Source: a virus
Length of the DNA: 33,307 bases
Strand: one strand, 5' to 3'
IMG/VR virus record: IMGVR_UViG_3300036770_008723
Coordinates: 1-33,307 of that record
This document shows, in pieces, positions 14,782 to 22,126 of the stretch (within the stretch, counting starts at the first letter, position 1; every line of letters starts with the position of its first letter). A program made the position numbers and the translations under genes. Under the pieces are notes generated by a model, which saw nothing but the letters and a program-made list of their open reading frames with translations, ran no database searches and was not told where the DNA came from.

Positions 14782-15932
14782 TCCGGCGTGATCTCCATCG
14801 CTATGCACACCCGCCCTGACGTCTCGGCGGCGATGATGGTGCTGCCGCTGCCGCAGAACGGCTCGTAGACCAGGTCGCCGGCCGCGCTGTTGTTCAGCAT
14901 CGGCCGGCGCATCACCTCCACCGGCTTCTGCGTGCCGTGCACCGTGGCCGCATCCTCGTCGCCGTTGGCAGTGGCCACCGACCACAGGGTCGTTTGGTCT
15001 CGCGCCCCCTGCCAGTGACCGGTCTTGCCGTCGCGCACGGCATAGAAGCAGGGCTCGTGCTGCCAATGGTAGTCGCCGCGGCCGAGGACCAGACGCGACT
15101 TCGCCCAGATGATCTGCGAACGGATGCCGAAGCCGGCGGCTTCCAGGCTCTCGGAGACGACGCGGGAATGGCGGCCGGCGTGCCAGACATACGCCACGTC
15201 GCCGGGGAACAGCGCCCAGGCCTCGCGCCAGTCGGCGCGGTGATCGTTCGGTACATGGCCGACGCGGGCGGTGGCCGACACGCCGGCAGCGTTGCGCCAT
15301 GTCGGATCATACTCCACCCCGTACGGCGGGTCGCTCACCAGGAGATGCGGCTTGGCGCCCGCCAGCAGGCGCTGGACATCGGCAGCACTGGTGGCATCAC
15401 CGCAGAGCAGCCGATGCCGCCCTAGTCGCCACAGATCGCCGGGCCGCGTCACCGGCACGGGCGGCGGCTCCGGTGCCGGGGCGTCCTCATCGGCGTCATT
15501 GCCGCCTTCGCCATCCAGCCCGGCCTCGGCGAGCAGTGCATCGAGCGCCGGCTGGTCGAAGCCCAGCAGCGCCAGGTCGAAGCCGTCCTCGCGGATGCGG
15601 GCGAGTTCGGCGGCGAGCAGCGCCTCGTCCCAGCCGGAGTTGAGCGCGATCTGGTTGTCGGCCAGGCGAAGCGCTCGCGCCTGCGCCTCGGTCAGATGCG
15701 CCAGGCGGATCGCCGGCACCGACGCGAGACCCAGCCGCTTCGCAGCCAGCACGCGGCCATGGCCCGCGACCAGCATGCCGCTGGCGTCGACCAGCACCGG
15801 GTTCACGAAGCCGAACTCGGCGATGGACGCAGCAATCTGCGCCACCTGGGCATCCGAGTGCGTACGGGCGTTGGCGGCATACGGCATCAGCGACGCCAGG
15901 GGCACGGACACGACGGCGATCTCAGGCTGCAT
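14631..15932 (-). CDS. ParB-like domain fused to N6-adenine DNA methyltransferase
   Basis: A 433-residue protein. Residues 1-100 are a ParB/sulfiredoxin-like domain (NARTHSDAQV, GFVNPVLVD, AGHGRVLAAKRLG, LADNQIALNSGWD). A charged linker follows (140-165). The methylase domain has motif IV DPPY (201-204) before the SAM-binding motif I FCGSGST (359-365), the beta-class order. DPPY points to adenine N6 methylation; the recognition sequence is unknown. The gene overlaps the second ParB-methylase by 11 bp. Its last about 20 residues (MRMASNAATAAPQSASAA) are antisense to the plus-strand 14419 gene, suggesting a replaced C-terminus. No restriction endonuclease is adjacent. Confidence 0.9.
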   Translation of the reverse strand: MQPEIAVVSVPLASLMPYAANARTHSDAQVAQIAASIAEFGFVNPVLVDASGMLVAGHGRVLAAKRLGLASVPAIRLAHLTEAQARALRLADNQIALNSGWDEALLAAELARIREDGFDLALLGFDQPALDALLAEAGLDGEGGNDADEDAPAPEPPPVPVTRPGDLWRLGRHRLLCGDATSAADVQRLLAGAKPHLLVSDPPYGVEYDPTWRNAAGVSATARVGHVPNDHRADWREAWALFPGDVAYVWHAGRHSRVVSESLEAAGFGIRSQIIWAKSRLVLGRGDYHWQHEPCFYAVRDGKTGHWQGARDQTTLWSVATANGDEDAATVHGTQKPVEVMRRPMLNNSAAGDLVYEPFCGSGSTIIAAETSGRVCIAMEITPDYCDVAVLRWQDFTGEPAILDGEDQTFDDVAAMRMASNAATAAPQSASAA

Positions 15933-17397
15933 GGGCCGGCTCCTGCTCCGCCGTGCGCTCGGCCGCGATGGCGTCGTAATCCCTGCCGTCGCCGTCGAGC
16001 GTCACCGACAGGTCGGGATGGTTCTGCCGCAACCGCGCGATGGCGAGGTCGACATAGGCGGGCGCCAGTTCGACCGCCCGAACCACCCGGCCGGTGCGCT
16101 GACCCGCGAGGATGGTGGTGCCCGACCCGGCGAACGGCTCGAACACCACATCCCCTTCCTGGCTGAACGCCCGCATCAGGAACTCCGGCAGCTTCACCGG
16201 GAATACCGCCGGATGCTCGGTCTCGATGCCGCGTGCCTTGTGCCGGGTGATCCGCAGCACGTTGTCCGGAATGCGCGTCTCCTGCACACCCTGGCCGGCG
16301 TGCTGCCAGTCGGTGACCGTGCCGTCCTTGTTGCGCAGCCCACCGTGGCTGCCGTTCACATGGCCGGCCCAACGGCAGGGGATGATCTTGTTGGCCTGCC
16401 GCGCCTGGCGATTGAAGTGGAAGACGAACTCGAAGCTCGGCGCGAGGCGGCCATTCCAGTCGCCGGGCAGCCCAGGCCCCTGGTCCCAGACGTAGAGCCC
16501 GAAGCGGCGCCAGCCCTGGCCGCGCATCCAGTCCAGCCAACCGTTCCAGTACGGCTGCCACTCGCTGTCTCGGTGGATCATACCGAGGTTCACCAGCACC
16601 TGGGCGTCCTGCGTCAGCGCCAAGTCGAGATGCGCGAACACGCCTTGCATCAGCACATCCCAGTTGGCGACGCCGCCGGTGGTGTAGTCGCGCTGGTTGC
16701 CATAGGGCGGAGAGGTGAACAGCAGGGCGGCCCGCTCGCCGCGCATCAGGCGCGCGACGGTGGCCGAGTCGGTGCTGTCGCCGCAGGCAAGCCGATGATC
16801 GCCCAGGCACCAGACATCACCGGCCCGTGCGACTGCCTGGCGCGGCGGCTCCGGCTCGGCGTCGGCGGGATCGTCGGCCTCAACGTCCTCACTGCCGGCT
16901 TCGACGGCACCCTCGCCATCGATGTCGGTGCTCTCCGGCTCGTCTCGCGCATCGCCATCGGTGACGGCTTCGTCCGCGGCGGCCAGGATCGCGCCGATTT
17001 CTTCCTGGGAGAAACCGATGGCCAGGAGATCGACCTCGCCAGCCTGCTGCAATCCGGCGAGCGCATCGCGCAGCAGTGCCTGGTCCCAGGTGGCGTTCTC
17101 GGCGATGCGATTGTCGGCCAGCCGCAGCGCGTCCCTCTGCGCCGGCGACAAGTGCTTCAGGACGATCGCCGGCACCTTGGCGATACCGAGTGCCTGCGCC
17201 GCCTCGAGGCGGCCATGGCCGGCAATCAGCACGCCGTCCTCGTCCACCAGCAGCGGGTTGGTGAACCCGAAGGCGAGCATGCTGGCCTTGATCTGCTCGA
17301 TCTGCTCGGCCGAGTGCAGCCGGGCATTGCCGGCGTGCGCGCGCAGTTCCCCCACCGGACGCAGCACGATCTTCGCGGCCATCCAGGGCACGGTCAT
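15922..17397 (-). CDS. ParB-like domain fused to a second DNA methyltransferase, SPPY type
   Basis: A 491-residue paralogue of the next gene. The ParB-like domain is at 1-105 (NARLHSAEQI, GFTNPLLVDEDG, AGHGRLEAAQALG, LADNRIAENATWD). A long acidic linker (140-185) leads to a methylase domain with TSPPY (228-232) followed by FAGSGTT (422-428). SPPY is usual in N4-cytosine methylases but is also found in some N6-adenine enzymes, so the target base is inferred. The central specificity region differs fully from the first enzyme, implying a different target. The ATG at 17397 has only a weak ribosome binding site; 17382 is an alternative. It is first in the methylase pair. Confidence 0.9.
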   Translation of the reverse strand: MTVPWMAAKIVLRPVGELRAHAGNARLHSAEQIEQIKASMLAFGFTNPLLVDEDGVLIAGHGRLEAAQALGIAKVPAIVLKHLSPAQRDALRLADNRIAENATWDQALLRDALAGLQQAGEVDLLAIGFSQEEIGAILAAADEAVTDGDARDEPESTDIDGEGAVEAGSEDVEADDPADAEPEPPRQAVARAGDVWCLGDHRLACGDSTDSATVARLMRGERAALLFTSPPYGNQRDYTTGGVANWDVLMQGVFAHLDLALTQDAQVLVNLGMIHRDSEWQPYWNGWLDWMRGQGWRRFGLYVWDQGPGLPGDWNGRLAPSFEFVFHFNRQARQANKIIPCRWAGHVNGSHGGLRNKDGTVTDWQHAGQGVQETRIPDNVLRITRHKARGIETEHPAVFPVKLPEFLMRAFSQEGDVVFEPFAGSGTTILAGQRTGRVVRAVELAPAYVDLAIARLRQNHPDLSVTLDGDGRDYDAIAAERTAEQEPAHAA

Positions 17398-17595
17398 GGG
17401 AGCATCCGAATTGTGAGAGGGCAGTGCCGCGCACCGCGCACCAAAATTGCGAACTGGCGCTAGGCGTCTATCGCGCGCCGTCCCCCCACATCGATCCGGA
17501 CCAGGAAGGAACCATCGGATCGGGGAAGGTGAGCACCAATCGATCGACTGTGGAGCGTGGGGACTGCATCAACCCAACACTTCGATCGTGGGAAG

Positions 17596-17625
17596 AATCT
17601 ACTTCGACCGGTTCCAACGCTGCAA
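17596..17625 (-). promoter_or_regulatory. Candidate promoter for the methylase pair
   Basis: On the minus strand TTGCAG (17625 to 17620) is followed after 18 bases by TAGATT (17601 to 17596), each matching four of six sigma-70 consensus positions. Transcription would begin near 17588 and carry a leader of about 190 bases to the ATG at 17397. Confidence 0.3.
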
Positions 17626-17696
17626 TCGCCTTTCGTACGCTCCATGTCGATTTCTTGTATCCTGTTGATCTACATGAAGAACTCCCCCGTGCGACA

Positions 17697-17738
17697 GCCG
17701 CGGCGCCCCGTCCCACCACGGAGCCAGGGCGCCGCGGC
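17697..17738 (-). terminator. Inverted repeat following the replication-block transcript
   Basis: GCCGCGGCGCCC (17697-17708) and GGGCGCCGCGGC (17727-17738) form a perfect 12-bp GC stem with an 18-base loop. It starts 7 bp after the DUF6456-like stop. No T-tract follows on the minus strand, so it may be a factor-dependent terminator or an mRNA 3' stabiliser rather than a classical intrinsic terminator. Confidence 0.5.
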
Positions 17739-17744
17739 AGCCCT

Positions 17745-18296
17745 TCACGCCACCATCGATCGCGGCACCAACCCGTAGTGCACGGCCAGCACGTTCAGCG
17801 CCGCCACCAGGATGCCCTGGCCCTGCACGTGGTTGATCGCCCGCCCGCCCCAGCCCTGCCTGCCAGCCCATTCCCGCACCGAGCATTCCATCCCGACCAC
17901 GTGCCACAGGCAGCTGCCGCAGGCGGTGTCGGTGCCGCCGAACAGGGACAGTGCCTCGGCCACGCGACGTCGGGCGGCGGCCTGGTGTTCTGTCGGGCCA
18001 TCGTCGCTGCCGCCGCTGACGCGGATCAGGGCCGAGACGCGGATGCTGTCGAGCATCGCGGCGCGAAACTGGGTGCGGAACATGCACCCGGCGTCGTGCA
18101 TCGCCGGGGTGATGCTGCCGTTGGCCAGCATCTGCCCCAGCGTGTCGACCATCCGCCGCTGCGTGGCCGGGCGCCCTGTCTCGGGATCCTGGCCACGGAG
18201 CGGCTCCGACACTGCCCCGTGCTGTAGCCGCCAGCGCGACGGCTTGCCCAGGTCTTCGGCCGCGTTGCCACGCCCCGTCTTGCGCTTACCGGCCAT
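17745..18296 (-). CDS. DUF6456-like helical protein
   Basis: A 183-residue protein. The N-terminal 20 residues are basic (MAGKRKTGRGNAAED). The middle (about 45-85) is helical (MVDTLGQMLANGSITPAMHD, then an AGCMFRTQF segment). The C-terminal half contains ACGSCLWHVVGMEC and ends LVAALNVLAVHYGLV. The pattern GxxxxxxQxR...AG..F...F and the terminal L..LA.HYG resemble DUF6456, found in alphaproteobacterial regulators and prophages. The ATG at 18296 is chosen for the GGAGG 8 bp upstream; 18302 is an alternative. It is last in the recombination and replication block and overlaps the preceding gene by 11 bp. A DNA-binding regulatory role is inferred. Confidence 0.68.
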   Translation of the reverse strand: MAGKRKTGRGNAAEDLGKPSRWRLQHGAVSEPLRGQDPETGRPATQRRMVDTLGQMLANGSITPAMHDAGCMFRTQFRAAMLDSIRVSALIRVSGGSDDGPTEHQAAARRRVAEALSLFGGTDTACGSCLWHVVGMECSVREWAGRQGWGGRAINHVQGQGILVAALNVLAVHYGLVPRSMVA

Positions 18297-18513
18297 GGCC
18301 ATGCCCTCCCTGTCGACGCCCCCAGCGTCGGTTGGCTTCGTTGGTGATGGCCTGGCGCAGCCAGGGATCGGTGATGTCTTCCACCGGGATGGCGGCAACA
18401 CGGTGCTCGTGCCAAGCGCGGGCACGCATGGCCTCGATGTCCATCGCGGTGGACGGGCTGCGTGCCAGGTCCAGAGACGACCGTGGGGGTTGCGGCGCAC
18501 CGGGGAGCCTCAT
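18286..18513 (-). CDS. Small hypothetical phage protein, 75 residues
   Basis: A 75-residue protein with a helical core (MDIEAMRARAWHEHRVAAIP, then DITDPWLRQAITNEANRRWG) and a basic His/Gly/Arg-rich end. The ATG overlaps the resolvase stop (ATGA) and has GGAGG 6 bp upstream. I recognise no named family. Its tight coupling between the resolvase and the DUF6456-like gene suggests a role in the same DNA-processing programme. Confidence 0.72.
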   Translation of the reverse strand: MRLPGAPQPPRSSLDLARSPSTAMDIEAMRARAWHEHRVAAIPVEDITDPWLRQAITNEANRRWGRRQGGHGHGR

Positions 18514-19061
18514 GCCCGCCCTCCGGTGCTGGAGGTCGCCCACAACAGCAGCGCCAGGGCATCGGCCTCGTTGTCGTCGGCAGGGTGGAAGCCACGGGCC
18601 TGCATGGCGGCGATCACGGCGGCTTTGTCGGCGTTGCCCTTGCCGGTGGCGAAGCGCTTGATCGTGCCCACCGGGACGCCCTCGTAGGGGATGCTGTTCA
18701 ACTCCGCCCAGGACGTGAGCGTCGCCAGCAGTCCGCCGAAGACATGCGCCGCGTCAGTGCCGATGTGCCGGCGGACTTCCTCGAACACGATCCGGTCGAT
18801 CGGTCCAGCCAGATTGAGCATCTCGCGCAGCCAGCCGTGGAAGCGGAGATACCGCATCCCGCCGCCTTCGAACCGGCCGGACCTGAAGCTCATCGTACCG
18901 GAGGTGATGCGGTCGTCGCGGGTGCGCAGGGCCCACCCAGTGGCGGTGCCGAGGTCGAGAGCGAGCACGGCCGGTGTGCCGGCCAGGATGGGCGGTGATG
19001 CGGGTAGGGCGATGACGGGGCTTGCCAGGGCCGTGGGCACGGCCAGAGTCGCAGAAGCCAT
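18510..19061 (-). CDS. RuvC-like Holliday junction resolvase
   Basis: A 183-residue RNase H-fold nuclease. Acidic active-site residues are visible: Asp36 in LALDLGTATGWAL, Glu94/Glu95 in IVFEEVRRH, and the C-terminal cluster DDNEADALALL (162-172). KGNADKAAVI (141-150) is the usual basic segment before the last acidic motif. Phage RuvC relatives resolve branched DNA produced by recombination and replication before packaging. It lies downstream of the primase and is coupled to the next gene. The first about 28 residues are Ala/Pro-rich, so the true start could be slightly internal. Confidence 0.9.
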   Translation of the reverse strand: MASATLAVPTALASPVIALPASPPILAGTPAVLALDLGTATGWALRTRDDRITSGTMSFRSGRFEGGGMRYLRFHGWLREMLNLAGPIDRIVFEEVRRHIGTDAAHVFGGLLATLTSWAELNSIPYEGVPVGTIKRFATGKGNADKAAVIAAMQARGFHPADDNEADALALLLWATSSTGGRA

Positions 19062-19192
19062 GGTGATCTCCAGAGAGGGGGAACAGCGTGGTCAGGGCGA
19101 CGACGGCGCAGGTCTTGGCGGAGCTCGCCGACGTCGCCCGCCTGGGGCGGTGTAAGGGCCAGTGGGCGGCCCGGTGCTGTGGGGGCGTTGCA

Positions 19193-22126
19193 TTACGGCA
19201 CCCCGTCCAACCAGGCAGGAGGATCGACCGGCGGGGAACCTTGGATAGAAGGTTCCCCACCAGGTTCCTCGGCAAAGTTGCAGTCCTGGCCTACATCCGG
19301 GGAACATGGGGAACCTGGGGAACCTATTTCCGGGTTCCCTGATACATACGCGCGTGCGCGCACACGTGTAGGGATGAAAAATGGTTCCCCAGGTTCCCCA
19401 GGTTCCCCACTTGCAGTTGGCGACAGCGAGTTTACGAGGGGAACCTTTGGACCAGAGGTTCCCCGATCTGCCCCAAGGTTACCCGCCGGGCCGCTGTCGC
19501 GGGCCTGATCGAACTCGTCAGGGCCAGCCATGACCCGAAGCCGCCATTTGCGAGCGTTGTGAGCGACCGGCCCGAGCTCGACCCTGACCTTGCGATAGGC
19601 GATCTGAAAGACGCGATCCCGCATCTTGGGGAGCAGCATGCCGAAGCGCGTCCGCTGCGACCGCTCGCTGCCTTCTCCGATATTGATCGCAGGGTCCGAC
19701 CGCACCGCGAGATCGAACAGATCTGCTACACCCACCTCGGCAGTGCCGAACCTGTCCCACCACGACTGCACGAAGGCGCGCCACGCGGCGCCCTCCGCGT
19801 CGGAAGCTTCGAGAGCCTCATTGAGGTTGCCCAGGAAGCCTTCGACGCCGATGGTCTCCAGCACACCACCGATGATCTGCGCCCAATTCTCGTAGCTTCC
19901 GAGGCTCCGGCTCCCTTTCGGCTGCCCGGCGGCGATCCAGGCCTGGCACAGGGTCAGGCAGGCACCGACCAGCGTGCCGCGGTTGGAGCGAACCCAGCCC
20001 ATGAGGTCCGGGTGACGGAAGGTATCGCGGCGCCAGGGCTGGTCGACGCGAGCGTCGAGGCGGATGCGGACCAGGCGGCGGGCCATCTCGTTCGAGAAGG
20101 AAGGGTTATTGCCGGTGGCGATCCAGGTGCAGCGGATCGGCAGCCGGACCATCTCCGAGACGCCGAGGATACGGTCCTCCCAGAACGGGGCGGTGAGTGC
20201 CGCGGCGAGCGCGGAGGCATCGAGTTCGTGGCGCAGGTTGTCGATCAGCACCATGGAGGGGATCTGGCGCAGCTTGGCGGTGATGCGCTTGCGCCATTCC
20301 TCATCGTCACGCCCCTCGGTCATGACGGAGGCGCCGGTACCGGTGAGGATGGTGGAAATGGCGTCCACCATCAGCGTTGCGCCGGTGCCGGGTGTCGGCT
20401 TCTCGATCAGGTGCAGCGGCGTCGGCCCATCGATCATGGCGCGGAGAAAGCCGAGCAGGAGGAGCGCCGCGGCGTGGGCCCGCTCGGCAGCACCGACGAA
20501 GGGAAACTCGCCCAGCAGGTCGTCCAAGATCAGTGCGCGGGCGGCGGCAATCTGCGCGGCTGTGGGACGGTCTGGGATTTCCGAGACAGAGAAGCCTGGC
20601 GCTGCGTGGTAGAGCAGCCGGGCATCGGGGTGATAGCCTGGCTCGGTGAGCAACGCGCCGTTGCGGCCGAACACCGGTGTGCTGACGATGCCGGTGAGCA
20701 CCGGCAGGTTGACGTCAGGGGTGGCGAGCAGCGACTTCACTAACCCGGTGGGAGGCGGCGCCGGGATGAGATCGCCCTGCCGGTTGATCTTCCGCCAGGT
20801 CGCGACCAGCGCCAGCATGTGCCGGAGGCGCTCGTCGTTGAGCGTGGCCACGGTGGGGCGGCCTTCGTCATCGGGCACGAGCCAGCTGGCCAGCCCGCCG
20901 GCACGGAACAGCCAAGGTGGGTTGTTCGTGCCTTGCAGCACGGTCCAGGTCCGGTTGACTGCGCGCTTGAGGTCGCCTTCGTCGGCGCGAAGCTGTGGCA
21001 CCTGCTGGCCAGGGTCGCGAAATCCGATCGGCAGATGTCGGCCGACCGGCGTGACCTGCTCGCCCTCAGGGGGTTCCTGGCGCGTGGCGGCGGCACGCAG
21101 GAGCGCTGCCACCGTCTCGGATCCGTCGCGCACCAGCATGTCGTTGAAGTCGTCGCCCGGCTCCGGCGGCAGCGCGATCACCGCGCGCCGTCCATCGCCC
21201 TTGAGCCGGCGCAGCAGCGTCTCGGCGGCGCGCAAACCGGCGCCGGACGGGTCGTTGTCCGCCAGGATCAGGATATGCCGCGCCTCGGGGGGTAGCTGAA
21301 CCTGCTCCATCCCTGAGGTGGACAGCGCCGCCCAGACCGGCAGGCCAGGGCACGCCGTCATGACCGCCAGCCCGGTTTCGATGCCTTCCGACAGGCCGAG
21401 GAAGCCTTCGGCGCCAATGGGGGCGAGCCGCACCGCGCCGCCGCCAGGCTTGCCGAGCATCATGCGCGGCTTGGTGACCGGCGCCTTCGCAATCCGATCA
21501 GGTGCCTGTTCATCGGCCGCCAGATAGGTCCGGTGGATCGCGGTCACCTCTCCCGCACCGTCCCGCACGACGCCGATCAGCGCCGGATAGCCGGATTTGC
21601 TCTCCCAGTGGGTCAGGTCAGGATGAAAAAGCAGGTCCACGCAGGCCGGCGGCAGAAGGCCACGCTGCTGCAGGTATGCTTCGGCTGCCGAGCCAGCGAG
21701 CGCCACGGCATGATCCAGGATGAATCGTATCTCGTGCCCAGTGTCGCGCTCGGCCTTCGGCGGCGGGGACGGCTCCTGGCGCGCAGGAGGCGTGCCGGAC
21801 CAGCCGACCATATCGGCCGCGTGTGCATAGAGATCGCGACCGGAGAGCCTCGTCCCATTCCCCAATGTGCTGAGCGGTCCACCTCCCTGGTCGCCATCAA
21901 AGTCGTGCCAACTGCCGGCATGCTCGCCGGTGAGGGTGATGACACAGGAGCCGTTGTTACGCGGCGGATCACCGTGGATGTTGGCCAGGCGCCACTCGTT
22001 TCCTGTCCGGCGGCCGTTGGGGAACATGCCCGGCACCCAGGCATGCGCGGTGTCGCGCAGTCGCTGGACGATCGCATCGAGGTCATAGCGGACCGGGGCC
22101 GCGGCGACGTCATTCAGGTCAATCAA
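19193..22126 (-). CDS. Toprim primase with C-terminal helicase-like domain
   Basis: A 977-residue protein. The N-terminal 110 residues form a primase-associated region (GNEWRLANIHGDPPRNNGS, SWHDFDGDQGGG). The Toprim core spans about 140-345, with LSEGIETGLA (245-254) and LADNDPSGAG (288-297). The C-terminal half (about 400-840) is an AAA+-like ATPase with the altered P-loop PTPGTGATL and a Walker B-like MVLIDNLRHEL. The last about 100 residues are Gly/Pro/Ser/Glu-rich (GEPGEPGEP, GSPGSPCSP), encoded by the repeat array at 19233-19464. It probably primes and unwinds phage DNA for replication. A TTG at 22126 is the start, overlapping the helicase gene by 8 bp. Confidence 0.9.
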   Translation of the reverse strand: MIDLNDVAAAPVRYDLDAIVQRLRDTAHAWVPGMFPNGRRTGNEWRLANIHGDPPRNNGSCVITLTGEHAGSWHDFDGDQGGGPLSTLGNGTRLSGRDLYAHAADMVGWSGTPPARQEPSPPPKAERDTGHEIRFILDHAVALAGSAAEAYLQQRGLLPPACVDLLFHPDLTHWESKSGYPALIGVVRDGAGEVTAIHRTYLAADEQAPDRIAKAPVTKPRMMLGKPGGGAVRLAPIGAEGFLGLSEGIETGLAVMTACPGLPVWAALSTSGMEQVQLPPEARHILILADNDPSGAGLRAAETLLRRLKGDGRRAVIALPPEPGDDFNDMLVRDGSETVAALLRAAATRQEPPEGEQVTPVGRHLPIGFRDPGQQVPQLRADEGDLKRAVNRTWTVLQGTNNPPWLFRAGGLASWLVPDDEGRPTVATLNDERLRHMLALVATWRKINRQGDLIPAPPPTGLVKSLLATPDVNLPVLTGIVSTPVFGRNGALLTEPGYHPDARLLYHAAPGFSVSEIPDRPTAAQIAAARALILDDLLGEFPFVGAAERAHAAALLLLGFLRAMIDGPTPLHLIEKPTPGTGATLMVDAISTILTGTGASVMTEGRDDEEWRKRITAKLRQIPSMVLIDNLRHELDASALAAALTAPFWEDRILGVSEMVRLPIRCTWIATGNNPSFSNEMARRLVRIRLDARVDQPWRRDTFRHPDLMGWVRSNRGTLVGACLTLCQAWIAAGQPKGSRSLGSYENWAQIIGGVLETIGVEGFLGNLNEALEASDAEGAAWRAFVQSWWDRFGTAEVGVADLFDLAVRSDPAINIGEGSERSQRTRFGMLLPKMRDRVFQIAYRKVRVELGPVAHNARKWRLRVMAGPDEFDQARDSGPAGNLGADRGTSGPKVPLVNSLSPTASGEPGEPGEPFFIPTRVRARAYVSGNPEIGSPGSPCSPDVGQDCNFAEEPGGEPSIQGSPPVDPPAWLDGVP
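19233..19464. repeat. Symmetric GGGGAACC/GGTTCCCC repeat array, candidate origin
   Basis: In order on the plus strand: a 10-bp stem GGGGAACCTT/AAGGTTCCCC with a 6-base loop (19233-19258); three direct 9-mers GGGGAACAT, GGGGAACCT, GGGGAACCT (19299-19325); an alternating purine-pyrimidine tract (19342-19370); three GGTTCCCCA 9-mers (19383-19409), the inverse of the first triplet; and a 9-bp stem GGGGAACCT/AGGTTCCCC with a 9-base loop (19438-19464). The whole is near-symmetric about 19355 and lies in the 3' coding end of the primase. Direct 9-mers beside a replication gene suggest iterons. Confidence 0.8.
19342..19370. other. 29-bp alternating purine-pyrimidine tract (Z-DNA prone)
   Basis: Every base from 19342 to 19370 alternates purine and pyrimidine, passing through GCGCGTGCGCGC and CACACGTGTA. 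Such tracts can adopt Z-DNA under negative supercoiling. It sits at the centre of the symmetric repeat array. On the minus strand it encodes the segment around TRVRARAYV in the primase tail. Confidence 0.8.

Larger units (their letters stand above)
17398..17744. other. 347-bp intergenic region upstream of the methylase pair
   Basis: There is no convincing gene here. It holds a strong inverted repeat beyond the DUF6456-like stop (17697-17738) and a promoter-like pair (17596-17625) reading towards the methylases. A weak 61-residue minus-strand frame (17460-17645) has no good ribosome binding site and atypical composition. The base composition is slightly less GC-rich than the flanking genes. 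It probably separates the replication transcript from an independently controlled methylase transcript. Confidence 0.5.

Noticed and set aside
15271-17463. 730-codon plus-strand open frame
   Set aside because: It is antisense to the two methylases, where DPPY, SPPY and FxGSG motifs fix the coding strand.
19062-19192. Possible 33-codon ORF coupled to the primase stop (TAATG)
   Set aside because: The translation is Pro/Arg-rich without a pattern, and no ribosome binding site is evident beyond the overlap.
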